Shown one piece after another: positions 1 through 12,500 of a stretch of DNA of 64,000 nucleotides (its first letter is position 1; every line of letters begins with the position of its first letter). The stretch comes from Branchiostoma floridae (lineage: Eukaryota > Chordata > Leptocardii > Amphioxiformes > Branchiostomatidae). Below the pieces are notes generated by a model that made no database searches, was not told the origin of the DNA, and saw nothing but the letters and a program-made list of their open reading frames with translations. The DNA is taken from the NCBI RefSeq assembly GCF_000003815.2, contig NC_049981.1, forward strand, positions 26,653,392-26,717,391, given 5' to 3'. The position numbers were made by a program, and so were the translations under genes.

Positions 1-2346
1 TTCTCTCCGGTAGCGAACACACTCGTAGGCCAGCTTCACTCCTCTGATTTCTTTTGATACTATCTTAATCTACCGTAGGATCTGCTTGTAATTACCCGTT
101 TCTGTGACAGACCGGTTTGTGACAGAAACGTACAGACAAGAAAACGTGACAGTTTTGACTACAAACTTTTACAACATTCTTACACACTATACAAGGATAA
201 AATACAGTTAGATGTCAATGCAATACATAAGAGTACAGGGGAGACGACGATTAAAGGGGCTGTCAAAAGTGTTTTACCATTTTTCACTACCTGTAGATTA
301 ACAACCAGCCTTTCAGTGGGGTGCTTAATCTACAGAGACAGGTTTAACGATATGCAGAGGGCCATTGTTACCAGTAAATTCAAACCGAACAATAGGCCTT
401 GCCTCTAAAAGTTACAGCCAACATAGGAAACCTTGTGCATGGAAACTAGATACGGTTGGACGTGTTTGAAATTAATCAAGCAATTCTAACTTACTTCTGC
501 AGTACATAGGTGATTGCCTTAGAGATTATCCGGAGGCACACGCAGCGGACGTACAAATGTCGCAGGCAGACTTTTGTCTGTGAGAACAAAAGTTCTGATC
601 GATAGCCCATAATGCGGTACAGAATACAATGTAAAATCCAGTATGAATGCACGGACCATAGTGCCCACCCACACGAGCTGCAGGCCCTGACGGTAGGTAA
701 ATCAATAGAGAAGAGACCTTGGGAAAGGAGCGAGTCGCCTTACTGGTGCTTACACGACTGATAGAGCCGTGTGCGGCTGAGATTAGCCTGACTACCCTTA
801 CGCTTCTAGCCACCATGGACGGCAGGGGCTGAAGAGGAATAGTCATCAAGTTGGACACTATTTGACTCAACACTACGCCGCTGCAAAAATACCTTCAAAG
901 ACGCTCCATATTGAAACTTAAATACCGATTCGACGGCTTCACGCCCCCAGAGATATGTTTAGAGTTTCGCGTATGTCTTGTTGAATCATAGTTCAATAAT
1001 CATACAAATAATGTTTTGATTATCATTACATTTCTATCTATCAGTTTCTGTTTCTCTTATATTGAGAATATCAGACTGAGAAAGCATGGGCCAACTTGTC
1101 CCCTGTCATGCATCTTAGATAGCTATTATAATTTTTCCCGTAAAGAAATCATATTGTTTTTATTGGTGTATTATTCTTCTCCTTCTGTCATCAGGCTTCA
1201 CTGGAAACAACCATGGGAAGCTATTTCATGTTCGAATACTTGTTAATCTGGTTGTAACTTTCCTTAAACTTGCTTTATTTATAGCCAATCACAAAATGCA
1301 CAAGACGAAAGAGATCTTGCGCATATTTGATAGTATGCCAAAATTTTCACAAAATGTTTTTATCGTAGCAGTATTTTAACGAATGAATCCTATCGCATAC
1401 ATGTTGCTACTGTTTTGCGACACCTCATGGGCTAGCCTAACGGTAAAGTATCGCGTGGGAGTAGCTTGACAAAATGCAAATTACTGGGAGGGGAGGAAAA
1501 CACCCTGCCATTTTCCAAAAATGTTCCCTTTCTAGTTTAAATATTGAGTTTTCCGACTTCACACCACACATCCCAAAACGATGTAGCAAAATGGCTACGC
1601 ATAGTTAAAGGACAAACGTTTTATTTCATGCGTTCAAATAGGAATAACGTTTTGAAGAAAAAAAACGTCACATTTACACTTAAACAGAATACATAAACCC
1701 CTCAGGAGCTGCATGGACTGATTCTAACAGACGCGGGATTAAAGAACATGTGCCAACATTGTCAACAGCTAAGCTATACATGTACAATGACAGAACACTC
1801 GGCTTATTGAACACCATTCACTAAATCCCCGGCTACAAGTATACTTAGTAGTTACAGTCACGTCCGCGCCATAACACACCATCAAGGTGAGCACGGCTAT
1901 AACAGTAACGCAGCAATCAGCTGCCTCAGTCGAGTGCTCGCTAATGAGAGCGGCAGTCAAAGGTGCACGTCTGGAAAAGAGTTGACTTTATCCGGCAGTA
2001 AACTTTATATGGGGAGTAAAACGTGGTAGAGGGCATCAGCGTGGGTGGGGAGGAGTCGTGCGTGAGAACCCCAATTGTTTCTACCTGTGGTGGGCTCGAC
2101 AAGGGTCCTCATTGAAGTTGTTGCAAACAGCAGAAATTGGCCATTTAAGGTATAACAATTTTACCAAGAGGATTTGGCAGCCCAAGAAAATAGACATAAG
2201 CAATCCTTGCTTGTGACTGTGTAACTGTATAGCTAACTCCTTGGACAAATTATGACTATGAAATAAATGTTTCTTAATTCATCGGGTTATTAGGAAGTAC
2301 GTTTCTTCTACTATCATTATTTTAAAGCAAAATTGAGTTATGTTTT

Positions 2347-2414
2347 GGGTCTGTCTGTCTGTCTATCTTCCCGCCTGTATGTCTGTCTGCCTGTCTGTCT
2401 GTCTGTCTGTCTGT
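2347..2414. repeat. (GTCT)n microsatellite
   Basis: Imperfect runs of GTCT with CCTG and TATC interruptions. Simple tandem repeat with no coding content. Confidence 0.85.
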
Positions 2415-4639
2415 GTTTCTTTGTTTCCGTAAATTTGTGATCAACAATAACTCTATATTTGTTATGCGAGTGGGTGTTGGCAAGACGAAAGTTCAAGGTC
2501 GATCTGGGCCCCCTGTCGGTTTTCTTTATTGTAAACCGATTCTATCAATCATCATATAGAGTATCGATCCTTCCTGCTTGTGACCATACTTCCTTCAGCC
2601 CGGTGTAATGGACTAGAATTTCCCCCTGTCCATAGTTTACTCGTGTATAACCTAGCCTGTTACACCGGCACATAGAATATGGAGCACTATCTATAGGATG
2701 CTATTGCAATCACTGGGCGGACAGCCATGTCACCGTTCCATACAGAAGGTCAGTGAAGCGCCTCTCCAGTCGGCCCTGCTAAATGTCAAACCGTCGCCAA
2801 ACTTGTCCTGGGGCACTTCTGTAACACTCCGGGTCAGGCAGGGCGGCTAAGGATGGCCGCTAGTGGACGTCTTCGTCCTGCTAATGAATCCAGTTCCTCT
2901 CCCCAGACAGACGTAATGAACGTCAGAGCAGAGAGGGGACGTTTTGAACCGGGACATGCCCTCCCACAAGCACCAGTGGGCTCGCTGAAAGGATAGTTAG
3001 ACATGATCCTGGGCATGATACTATCACACACTACCGACACTGCCGTAAATGGTTAGGCCCAGACGGTATCACTGGGTATGCCCAGAGCTTTCCTCTTAGG
3101 AATATTGCAATCGGCACCGTAGTCCCGGCAGTGGCACATGTGCGATGCTTATCAGTACTGGCTAATGAGCTTGAGAAAGTTCAAAATTGCACCGGCAAAC
3201 TTTTTGGGACATCAGCCAACACAATTCTTTTTGTTAGTCTGCCATCCGTTCCGTTAGCTTGTCTAGTTTTCCAGTATCGGAGTATTGTTTAGCCAGATGT
3301 TTATAGATTAGATGCCATCGCTCCTTTCTATCAGATACTCTGACCCCGAAGCACTTGTTGGATGGAAATTTTAACCAAACAACGTCAAAAACAGATGAAG
3401 GAAATGAAAAGCTGCCAGGCCCTGACATTACTTTGATCTTTGTGTCACTACCACTTTTACAAACAATCGGCCAAATCTAACCATCGATGTCTGAGAGAGG
3501 CTCTTCAAAGCACTTGTCGCCAGCCAACTTCGACAATCAGGTGTAGATATTTGTATCCATATTTTGTAGTTATTTGTCTCACTTCTTTACTCCCCACCCA
3601 CCTTGATTTGATTTGATCTTTAAGGCTAGCTATACAATTAAAAACATACATCTCGGGCTGTCAAATTAGCCTAAAGCTATTACAAAGGGCTACCCCTGGT
3701 AAGTTAACAATGCACATCATATAGTGATATAGGCTCACATAAACACGAGACACATAGAAAGGCCTTCACAAAGACCAAAACTTGGGTATTATACATGTAG
3801 TTTCTGCATAGGTTATACAGATTGTGCAAAGTGGAGACGGCCTAGGTTACTGCTTATTAACTGTTATGAAAAGCAACCTTACAAGCCTATCTAAAAGCAA
3901 TCTGACAGTGGTATTCCCTTACTTTCCCTTTCTGGAGATGCTAACAAAAGGATCAATACGACTTTGACAGTACAGCAAATCAAGACGACCCAGACCACTT
4001 AAAAGTTGTACATGCTACCGTGAAGTTTTTATATGGACCATTCTGTGACTGGAAATACGAGCCTGATTTGATTACGATGTGCTTTAGTTCAAAATGACCT
4101 ACAGGTCATCTAATGCCTGCCCATTGAAGAATACTAAAATCGGGAAACGTGCCTAACACGATTTAGTAGACTCTTCCGGTAAGGCGACAGGACCACAATT
4201 TGATGGATGGCATTTCCTGAAGACTTGAATCTTTTATGAAATATGCATGGAACTAATAAGGTAACATTTGCAAGCATATGCATGGTATTTATCTTACATG
4301 GCGTATCTACTCGATTTCAGTGTTTATTTTTACACAATGAATACTTTCGTATGTTTTGTGCTCAGCTCCCATTCCGTCCTGTCACTTGCTGCATAATGTA
4401 ATCGAACAACACAGGATGTATGCTACTTTTCCAGTAATATAGCGGACCGAACCTAGTGGAGCCAACGGTATGCTTTATGTCACAACTGGCTATTATAGGA
4501 CTGACTGTCGTAAGAGTTTCCTAAATTGAAAGCTGCTGTGCTACAGTAGTTCGAGAGGATACAAAAGTTCGTGAAGTTGCATATCCTGTGTCAGAGAAGG
4601 ACATCTTGGAATTATTCGGCCAAGATTATACCTAAAGCA

Positions 4640-4815
4640 ATGTCACCCATAACAAGAAAAATTAGCAGGAGGTATAAAATCGAGCTTCACTTCCGTCTTG
4701 TCAACAACTACCCACATACCAAATATCATCACGATCCATCTAGAGTGGCCTGAATTGTGGCGACACAGAGAGGCAGACACACCCGAATAATACTCGCATT
4801 TTTCATGGTAGTAAC
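4640..4815. repeat. Possible interspersed repeat fragment
   Basis: The stretch reads as a sentence-like motif (contact with CCAAATATCATCACGATCC followed by a GACACAGAGAGGCAGACAC run) resembling degraded interspersed repeats common in marine invertebrate genomes. No second copy was found in this window, so the call rests on resemblance only. Confidence 0.25.
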
Positions 4816-5879
4816 AAGCTTTACTCGGCTTAAGTATTGCAAAATAGTCAACTCTGAGTGGATGTCAGAAGGACTAAGTCTTCAAAAACTCGGACAGAAA
4901 GCTTTGACGTATTTGAAAGATTTGACCAGAGGTCACTTCATCGGGCGATTCTGATATCCAACCTGACAGAGATATGGAGTAACGAACTAGTCACTGTCAA
5001 ACCTGCGGACCCGGGGTTATTAATGGCCGACCCTGTCTGAGGTCCTGAATCTGGAATCGCCCAATCTGACCTCAGATGTCAGAACCTGGACAGGAAAAAC
5101 ACAATATTGTATGGGTTTTATTTTCAGCCGCCTTTCTTATTCTGCTGGTATATATGGGATAAAGGGTTAAAGGATACACGGCTCAAGCGAGGATGGATTG
5201 GATTACATTGAAAACCTACATGTTGCCTGAGACTGGCTAGCAAATGCATGTGGGGTAAAAAATAAGGGCTAACGTCTTACCATTTGACAAGTAGAGTAAT
5301 GTGATATTATTTTTATCTTTAAACGCAAATTATACAACAGTTGATCTACTACATGCAGTGTTGTCAGAGGTTGGGTCAGTGAGTGCATCGTTACTGTAAT
5401 TTGTTAGAGCACGAATTCACTTTGCGTACTTTCAGCAACTGATGATAATAATTGAGAGACTTGTTAAACTTTTGAGTGCTCAACGCAACTTGCTACGTGT
5501 CTGGATGAATGCACACCCACATACACATGGGGAGGGTTGCCCTCAACTCGTCGTCTTCAGTACCTGTGTGTTACTTTATAACACATTCATATGATTTAAG
5601 TGATAGCTCAGGTAATTACAATTCAGCAACTTTGAACTGTCTTTCATTTGAATGACCATCAATTTGCTTTTAGCAATTACTGTCAGCAGTATTTCATATG
5701 TAAGGCACGGTTTGCAAATTAACCTCTGGGATATCTATCATACGTAATGGTTTTCTTGGCAGTCGTGTAACAGACCTATGTCAGGTGGGGAACTCAAAAC
5801 AGTTCTAGAGTGGAAGACAAATTGTCTACTAACTTTCTCATGAGTTCACTGAACCGGTGTGGGTCTCACTGTAGCAATG

Positions 5880-5948
5880 TTGGTGCGTGCGTGCGTGTGT
5901 GAGTGCGCGCGCGCGCGTGCGTGCGTAGGTGAGTGCGTGCGTGTGCGT
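5880..5948. repeat. Alternating GC/GT tract
   Basis: About 70 bp of almost strictly alternating purine and pyrimidine, including (GC)n and (GTGC)n units. Such tracts can adopt left-handed Z-DNA under supercoiling. The repetitive reading frame on the minus strand (Thr/His/Arg/Ala-rich) is an artefact of the repeat. Confidence 0.8.
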
Positions 5949-7427
5949 CTATAAGCGACAAAAGCAACCGTCCAGCTGTCCAATCCACGACTTCATGTGA
6001 CCCTTTCTCCAAACCACCCGTGCGGAACGGGACCGCTGCGCGCGCACTATTGCCCCAAACTGGGCCGTATTCTAGATACAAGACAATGTGTGGTCAGTTA
6101 AAACCGCAGTCACTGTACACTGTATTTATGGCAGCGAACTAGCTAAAGACTAGGCCACCATTCGCCGTACGTGTAACTTGCGTGCTGTCTTCGTGAAAAA
6201 AAGTGGACAAATTTTGGGATCCGTAAGTGGAAAGTACCGCCTCCGTTCGAAATCCTACGTATTCGGGAGCACGCAGACACGCCGTAGCACTTTTTAAGTG
6301 CATGCAAAACTTTCTCTGCGTTAGGGCTGCGGATTCACCCCCCGTGCGAGCCAGCACGGGCGAAGCATGTGCTCTGTACAGCGCACTTACAACATGCGAG
6401 TAAGGAAATCGTACGTAAGCAGCACGTTTAAGTACGGTAAGGTGGCAGTCGCACAGAGATCGTACGTTGTAAGCACGTACAACGTTAACTCACCACTTGC
6501 GCAACAATGCACGCAACCGCTCACGGCATGCACACCGCATAGTTATTACATTCAAAAGCATTCGTGGGAGTGACGTGCGTTGACGCACTACCTCCCCGCT
6601 CTTGCCAGTCCTTCCCACGTTTTTCCAGAAAAACGGACGGACGTAGCCCCGTTGTGACCTTAGTTTAACGTGACAGTATGGCGTGGGCGTTTCTTTTTTT
6701 GTTTTCCCGTATTGCTTATGATATGCAAATGACATTTCATTTCAAAGTTTTCATCATAATTGCGTCCTTGTTAGTCATAACCAAAGAACCTATTCTTTAA
6801 GCTCCTTGTCATCATTTGACGTCATTTCATTTGAATTCATTTCAGTTTCAATTCAAAAGCGCCCCCAAGCATTTTCGTCTTCAACTACTTTCCCCTTTTA
6901 AAGTACATGTACAGACGACTGTGCATGAAATAAGAACGGATATCCCACACAAGTTAACCAAAACAGAGATTGTGGCCATCTATAGTCCCAGAGAGTCAAG
7001 ACTGCCCCTTACATTTACTCTTTAATTTCTTTGCTTGTTCTTACAGCAGTATCAGTCACTTAACAAACTCGTCACAAAAGTGGACCACAAAATAAAACAT
7101 GGAATGGCGTAATATAACAAGCACTGCTGTCATGATTTTGGACAGGTAGACAGCCCCCGGAGGTTGGTTGGATCCGCTATTGGTTTTACTTGGAAGTGCA
7201 GTGGATCTTTTGTACAGAACTTTGCAACAGATTAATGGCTAAGGTGATATTCAACATAATGTAGTTGTTGCAATGAGAAAAAGTAATGGCCTACTTTGCA
7301 TAACTGGCGAGAAAATGATGTAATTTAATAGTTGTAAATGACAGGAGTTTCATAGCTTTGAAGTGATAAGGTGGTCAACTTTGCTCAGTTATGCAAGAGC
7401 CAAGTTAATGTGGAAATGCAATGAGAT

Positions 7428-8165
7428 ACTTGTTCTTGTTCTTGTGTGGATACTGGGTAACACCCCTTAGTGTTGGGTCAATCCACCCAGGGCGCAGTAC
7501 TACTGTTTTATTGGCCGTTTCTCAGATGTTGTTACACCTCTTCCTTGAACTTAACGGGATTAGCTTGAAGGATGGTTGCATATGGTAGATTATTCCAATC
7601 GATAGTGTTTCTTGGGAAATATGAGTATTTGAGACAATCTTTGTTGGTCTTGATGAGTTTGGGTGATTATGTCGAGATTGCCTTGGATTCAGCTGCAAAT
7701 AGGGATCAACCGGCAGGGCTCGGAGAACTTGTCTAGATTTCTGGAGAATTGTAAGTCTGTTGGCTGCTCTTTTATTTTTTAGTGTATCCCATCCCAAGTC
7801 CTAGACTAGTTTAGTTGCGCTTGACTGAGAATTTGGTCTGTTAGGTACATTTAGGACAAATCTGGCAGCTCTTTTTTGGACCACTTCTATTTTGGAAATG
7901 TGGTCTTAATGGTGAGGATCCAACGCTGCACTAGCATATTTAAGATGGGGTCCAACCAAGCTAAAGTGGGCTTTTTGTTTGACCTTTTGGGGACAGTCGT
8001 ATAAGTTGCAATTAACAAATCCAAGGGTCTTGTTTGCTTTACTTGTAATGTTATTTATATGGTTGGACCATGATAGTTGGTTATCTAAGGTAACACCCAA
8101 GTATTTGTGATTACTGGTTTCCTTTAAAATGTGGTTTCCTAGTCTATAATCATGTAATTTGGGTT
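7428..8165 (-). pseudogene. Non-LTR retrotransposon (CR1/Jockey-group-like) 3' end, degenerate
   Basis: The minus strand encodes the C-terminal part of a LINE reverse-transcriptase polyprotein. It contains a 'KYLGVTLDNQLSW' segment, then a region ending at 'YASAALDPHH', a 'VVQKRAARFV' segment, and a 'GWDTLKNKRAANRLTILQK' segment. These are typical of the region after the catalytic RT core in CR1/L2/Jockey-type elements. Two in-frame stops interrupt it (after DPHH and before DLGWD). The 5' part, including the catalytic YADD region, is absent, so it is 5'-truncated at about 8165. The 3' side ends near a short AAGAAC-type tandem tail at 7428-7445, as expected for a target-primed insertion. It is inactive. 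Clade assignment is by eye only. Confidence 0.85.
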
Positions 8166-9539
8166 AACCAATAAGACCCCATGCAACATTCAAGTCGCCT
8201 GGTACCAGTGGCAGCTGTTTGGCAGTGGGCAATTGAAAAACAGCTTCCTGGTTTCACTACTGCAGTTTTTTTTTTATCTCTGTTCATTTGCATCATAATG
8301 GGAAAATTATCTGGCAAAAGTGTGAAGTCATCAAACTCTAGCTTTTCATACCATTTGTTAAATGACAAATACTGCATTGCACATGGATTTCATTCCACAT
8401 GCATTGAATCCTTAACATACGTCTCAAGTCTTAAGAAAACAAAAATCACCATATGCAACCCTCACCGTTAACACTTTATCATGTTTCCATCACAATAGAT
8501 ACTGCATAAAAATTCCATTTCCTCACAACAGATCCTTTCAACTTTACATCTGGTTTATAATATGTTACAACAAATTCTATCCTTCTCAAATATGCCACAA
8601 TAATGTTTTTGTGCTGAAGGAAGTCACTGGAAAAAGTTCAAAACATACAGCTTTTTACAGAAATGGAACTGTCACTCCTCCATACTGTAAAACATTATCA
8701 TACTCAATTGCACTGTAAGCAAAGTTGCCTTGGCCTTGTTAGTGATGCGAGACTGAAATACAATTAAGTTCCATACAGTTCATACACATCTAGGATACAC
8801 AGAGAAAGGTATTTTGTACAGAAATGCATTTCGTTTACTCTATTTCTTAATTTTTTTAGCAAAATTGTCAGAACTTAGCGGGACACGCAGGGGGAATTCA
8901 TCAAGTCAATGATTCTGATATACATTATAGTCAATCTTCATCTTTGTGCAACTCTTACTATGTGCCAAACAAAATCTCCCTCCTCCTAATGGGAATGACA
9001 TTGATAAGTGCAGAACAGCAACCTACATGTATAACAATGATAAATTCACATGAACATAGACTAACTATAGGCTTAAACAACTTGCATAATGTCTGAAGAG
9101 TGGTCTTAATAAATAAGGTTTGCAATCATGCAAAACTATCTTAAAGGTACAAGTACATTCAAGATCTTTTCAGCTGTGTTAGTCCATCTTTCTTTGTCAA
9201 AACAACATAATTGTAAACAATATTGGTTATGACAAAACAACACAAATACTTCAATTTAAAGCCAAAGACCACAACACTTTGATTTCATAGATTGTTATTG
9301 TCTTGCTTTCTAGTACTTTTAGTAAATTTATTTCTTTTGAGATGACAAGAATTTTATTCTTTCTCTTATTTATTTCATCTGAAGAGGATGACACATAAAG
9401 TCAAGTCTACTGGAGTCCCAATATGTAAGATATTCCAATCAATTATATTCTGCAGGTAATGTCAATAAATACCAATGTGCATTAGGTAGTTAGTGTATTG
9501 TGCTATATCTGATTCACATCCCCACTGTTGCTATGTGGA
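8166..9539. other. VTI1A 3' flank and probable 3' UTR
   Basis: AT-rich sequence between the LINE remnant and the VTI1A stop codon. No coding exon is seen. Minus-strand polyadenylation hexamers (TTTATT on the plus strand) occur around 9327-9370, about 170-210 bases past the stop, so the proximal part is probably VTI1A 3' UTR. Confidence 0.5.
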
Positions 9540-12500
9540 CTAACTCCTAGTGCTGAAGTATATGGTGAGCGCAATGACTAGGATAATAACTGCAATGACC
9601 ACGAACAGCACTATTCGATTCTGGATTATTCTGGAAAAACAAAAGAAAAAGACTTCAATGTAAATATACTATGGATCAAAATTGTACAAATGTTCTTCTA
9701 CACTCTAGATCTATAATACAGTCTAGGCTAGAGAGAAGGAAGCTAGAGGAGTTTCATTGTAGAATTAAGGCTATTGACATCAGGATTTGAGCTACTTTTT
9801 CTGCTATTCAAAGATACTACATGTACTGGTACTGCAAAGAACACAAGGTATTTTTCTGCCACTACTGGCTGTACCTAATCCTGGTTTTAGCATGAACCAG
9901 TGAAAGTAGACATCAGAAATGCCTGCACAATTGCAATTTACCTGCATGTGCAGGTGGCATTTTGTTCCTTTGCAAACCTGTTCAGAGATACTTTTCCCAA
10001 AGATGACTTCAGGACATAGTAACTTTTCAGGTAACATGTTTCCATACAATCTGCAGATATACTATATTCAAACCTTGTTGGGTTGGTGTCTTCTAAAACA
10101 AAAGATTCTTGGCGTCTGTGGATCAATTAGGACCGAGTCCATAGTGTGTCAATACTTCCATATTCATCAAGGATGTGTGTGAAAGTCAAAGAGACACGAG
10201 GTTTGCTTACCTACCTTCTCATCATGGCTGACAGGATACGTGAACTCTTGCCCAGGTCGCTGTCAGTCTCGCGCAACTACAAACGAACATTGCAAAAGGA
10301 AAAAAAAAAACTTAACTACATACTAGTCCAAAACACAACAGCAATGAAAGTAGTGTACTAGAATCACCATGGAAGCACATATTTGCAGTGTCATGATTTT
10401 ACAGCAGACAGGTAACTATGGCAAAATGAAAAAAACTGTTCTGAACATTTCCAGATTTACAGTATAAACTAACATTCAATGTCAACACAATGGTCACATA
10501 GTTTTTCAGAGTGTCAAATATGTGTGAATCTGTGCTCTTAAGAAATGGCTACAAACCAACATTGTACTGTTTGTTACATTTGACAGTAAAAGGCTACAAC
10601 TCACCCGGTCTCTTGACCTCTGTATTTTCTCCCTGTCCTGATGAAGGTTTTCTAATATATCGGCTCCAACTTGTTCTGTACAGAACAATTTTCACAGGAA
10701 AAGCAGTTAGTATTTTTTACATCTGTCAGTTTTACCAACAAAAAGGAAAACACTACACACACACACAAACACACACTGCTCTACATGTATGAACAAGCTC
10801 CAAAGTTAGGAACAACTTGTGCTTTGACCACTGAAAACTGGGATTACTCTTTTTTTAAAGAAAATTAAAGTGTGGCTTTTATTCTTTTACAATCAGTGTG
10901 AACACACCAGCCAGTTTGGAAACTTGCAAAAAAACATTGTGACTACATGTCATTGCAAAACATTTACTACCCATGTGCCAATAAAACTTTTATGGCTTTT
11001 CAAAATACAAGTAAGTTTCTTCTTCATGATCAGACTTGGTGTTGGGTTCACTGTGACATCATAATTGGATAACCTCAAGTCTGAAGAATGATTGTTTTGA
11101 TGGCATGATGTTCCTGTGCTGTTCAACCACATAACGTTACAATCACTGTTTCCCACAAACCCTACCAGAACCAGAACCTTCCTCGTGAAGGTTCTAATGC
11201 TGAGAAATGTGAGCTGTACATCCGTACCTGTCTCTACTGCCATCCTGTATCCAGCCTCCAGCTTTCTACCAGACCTCTCCAACCTCTCTGTGTTGTCTAA
11301 CAGTCGTGTTCTCTGCACAAACATGGGCGAAACATTCTTATGTACAAGTTTTAGAGTAGTAAAGACCACAGCAATCAATGATGGCTACTCATAAGAATAC
11401 AAAGTATTAAGATCCAATAATTGTGATAGGAAGAACAGAAACAAGGTTTTCAGTGTTTTAAGTTTGCAGTTCGGTAGTACAGCGGAAATACAATGGAAAA
11501 CATGTCATAATTATGCAGTTGAGTGATCATCGCTAAAATGAAATAAAAAATTCCAGTACATATATTACCTGGTCCTCAGAGTGAGAAGGGTCGTCTGGCC
11601 CCAGCAGTTCTTCTCTACTGCCTGCTCCTCCGTGTAGTTTGGCCTTCTTCTGAGCAAAACATACACCAACACATGTTCAGGCACTAAGAAATCTCCACAA
11701 CAGGATGGCCTACACTACACTCACAGGACTTTATGTTTACAGCACATGTAATAATTACTAATATACAAAATGTACTTGTTGCTAATGTTAGTGTAATTAC
11801 CTTAGGGGAGAGGGTGCCATAGTACCAGAGCTCTAGCCAGCGTCCGTTTTTCCGTCAATTGACAGAAATTTGCTGCGTGTGACGGAAAATTTTTTAAACC
11901 AATCCGTCAACCTTGACGGAAAAAATCTGATAAAAGCTCCTTGGTGGAAGCTACGGGCGGCTTGGAGACGCTGTCCACGGCCGTAAAAGCCACACACTGT
12001 TTGTTTTGCTATTGTTATGATTGTTGACAATGTGTGTCGGTGCCCTTTCGCATACAATAATCTCATTAAAACCGTTTTTTCAAGGTCTCAGTTCACTCCT
12101 GGAATAGTGTTTTTGCGACAATGGGAATTGGCTGAAGGAAAAAAAATTTGAGCTGGCTAGAGCCCTGCATAGTACTAAGTATATTTTGTGCATTGGTCAC
12201 ATCCCCACATCTCACAACCAAAAAAAAGAATAACAGAATTCTACGGCATAGAAATCTTGTACAGAAAGAAAAGGTTGGATAATACAATGTATCATCAAAC
12301 TCCAGAAGGTAGATGCATCTCAAAAGAAAAAGTGTCAGCATACTTACTGGGTTTGTATAAATAGGACAAGCAGCAAAGGAGGCAATAAACAAGTTGTGAA
12401 CATTATTGAAAGTAAAGGAAAGTATTTTGACTTATGATATTTTATATTAAAACAGGGGCTCTATGACTAAAAAAAACTTCTTGTTTCTTTTACTACTTAA

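Larger units (their letters stand above)
1..7427. other. Intergenic stretch, no gene recognised
   Basis: No reading frame here has coding character together with splice sites or family motifs that I recognise. The short open frames look random. Visible content is a GTCT-type microsatellite near 2347-2414, an interspersed-repeat-like stretch near 4640-4815, an alternating purine-pyrimidine tract at 5880-5948, and a CRE-like TGACGTCA at about 6818. It is probably intergenic DNA downstream of VTI1A, which is transcribed away from the centre of the window. Confidence 0.5.
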
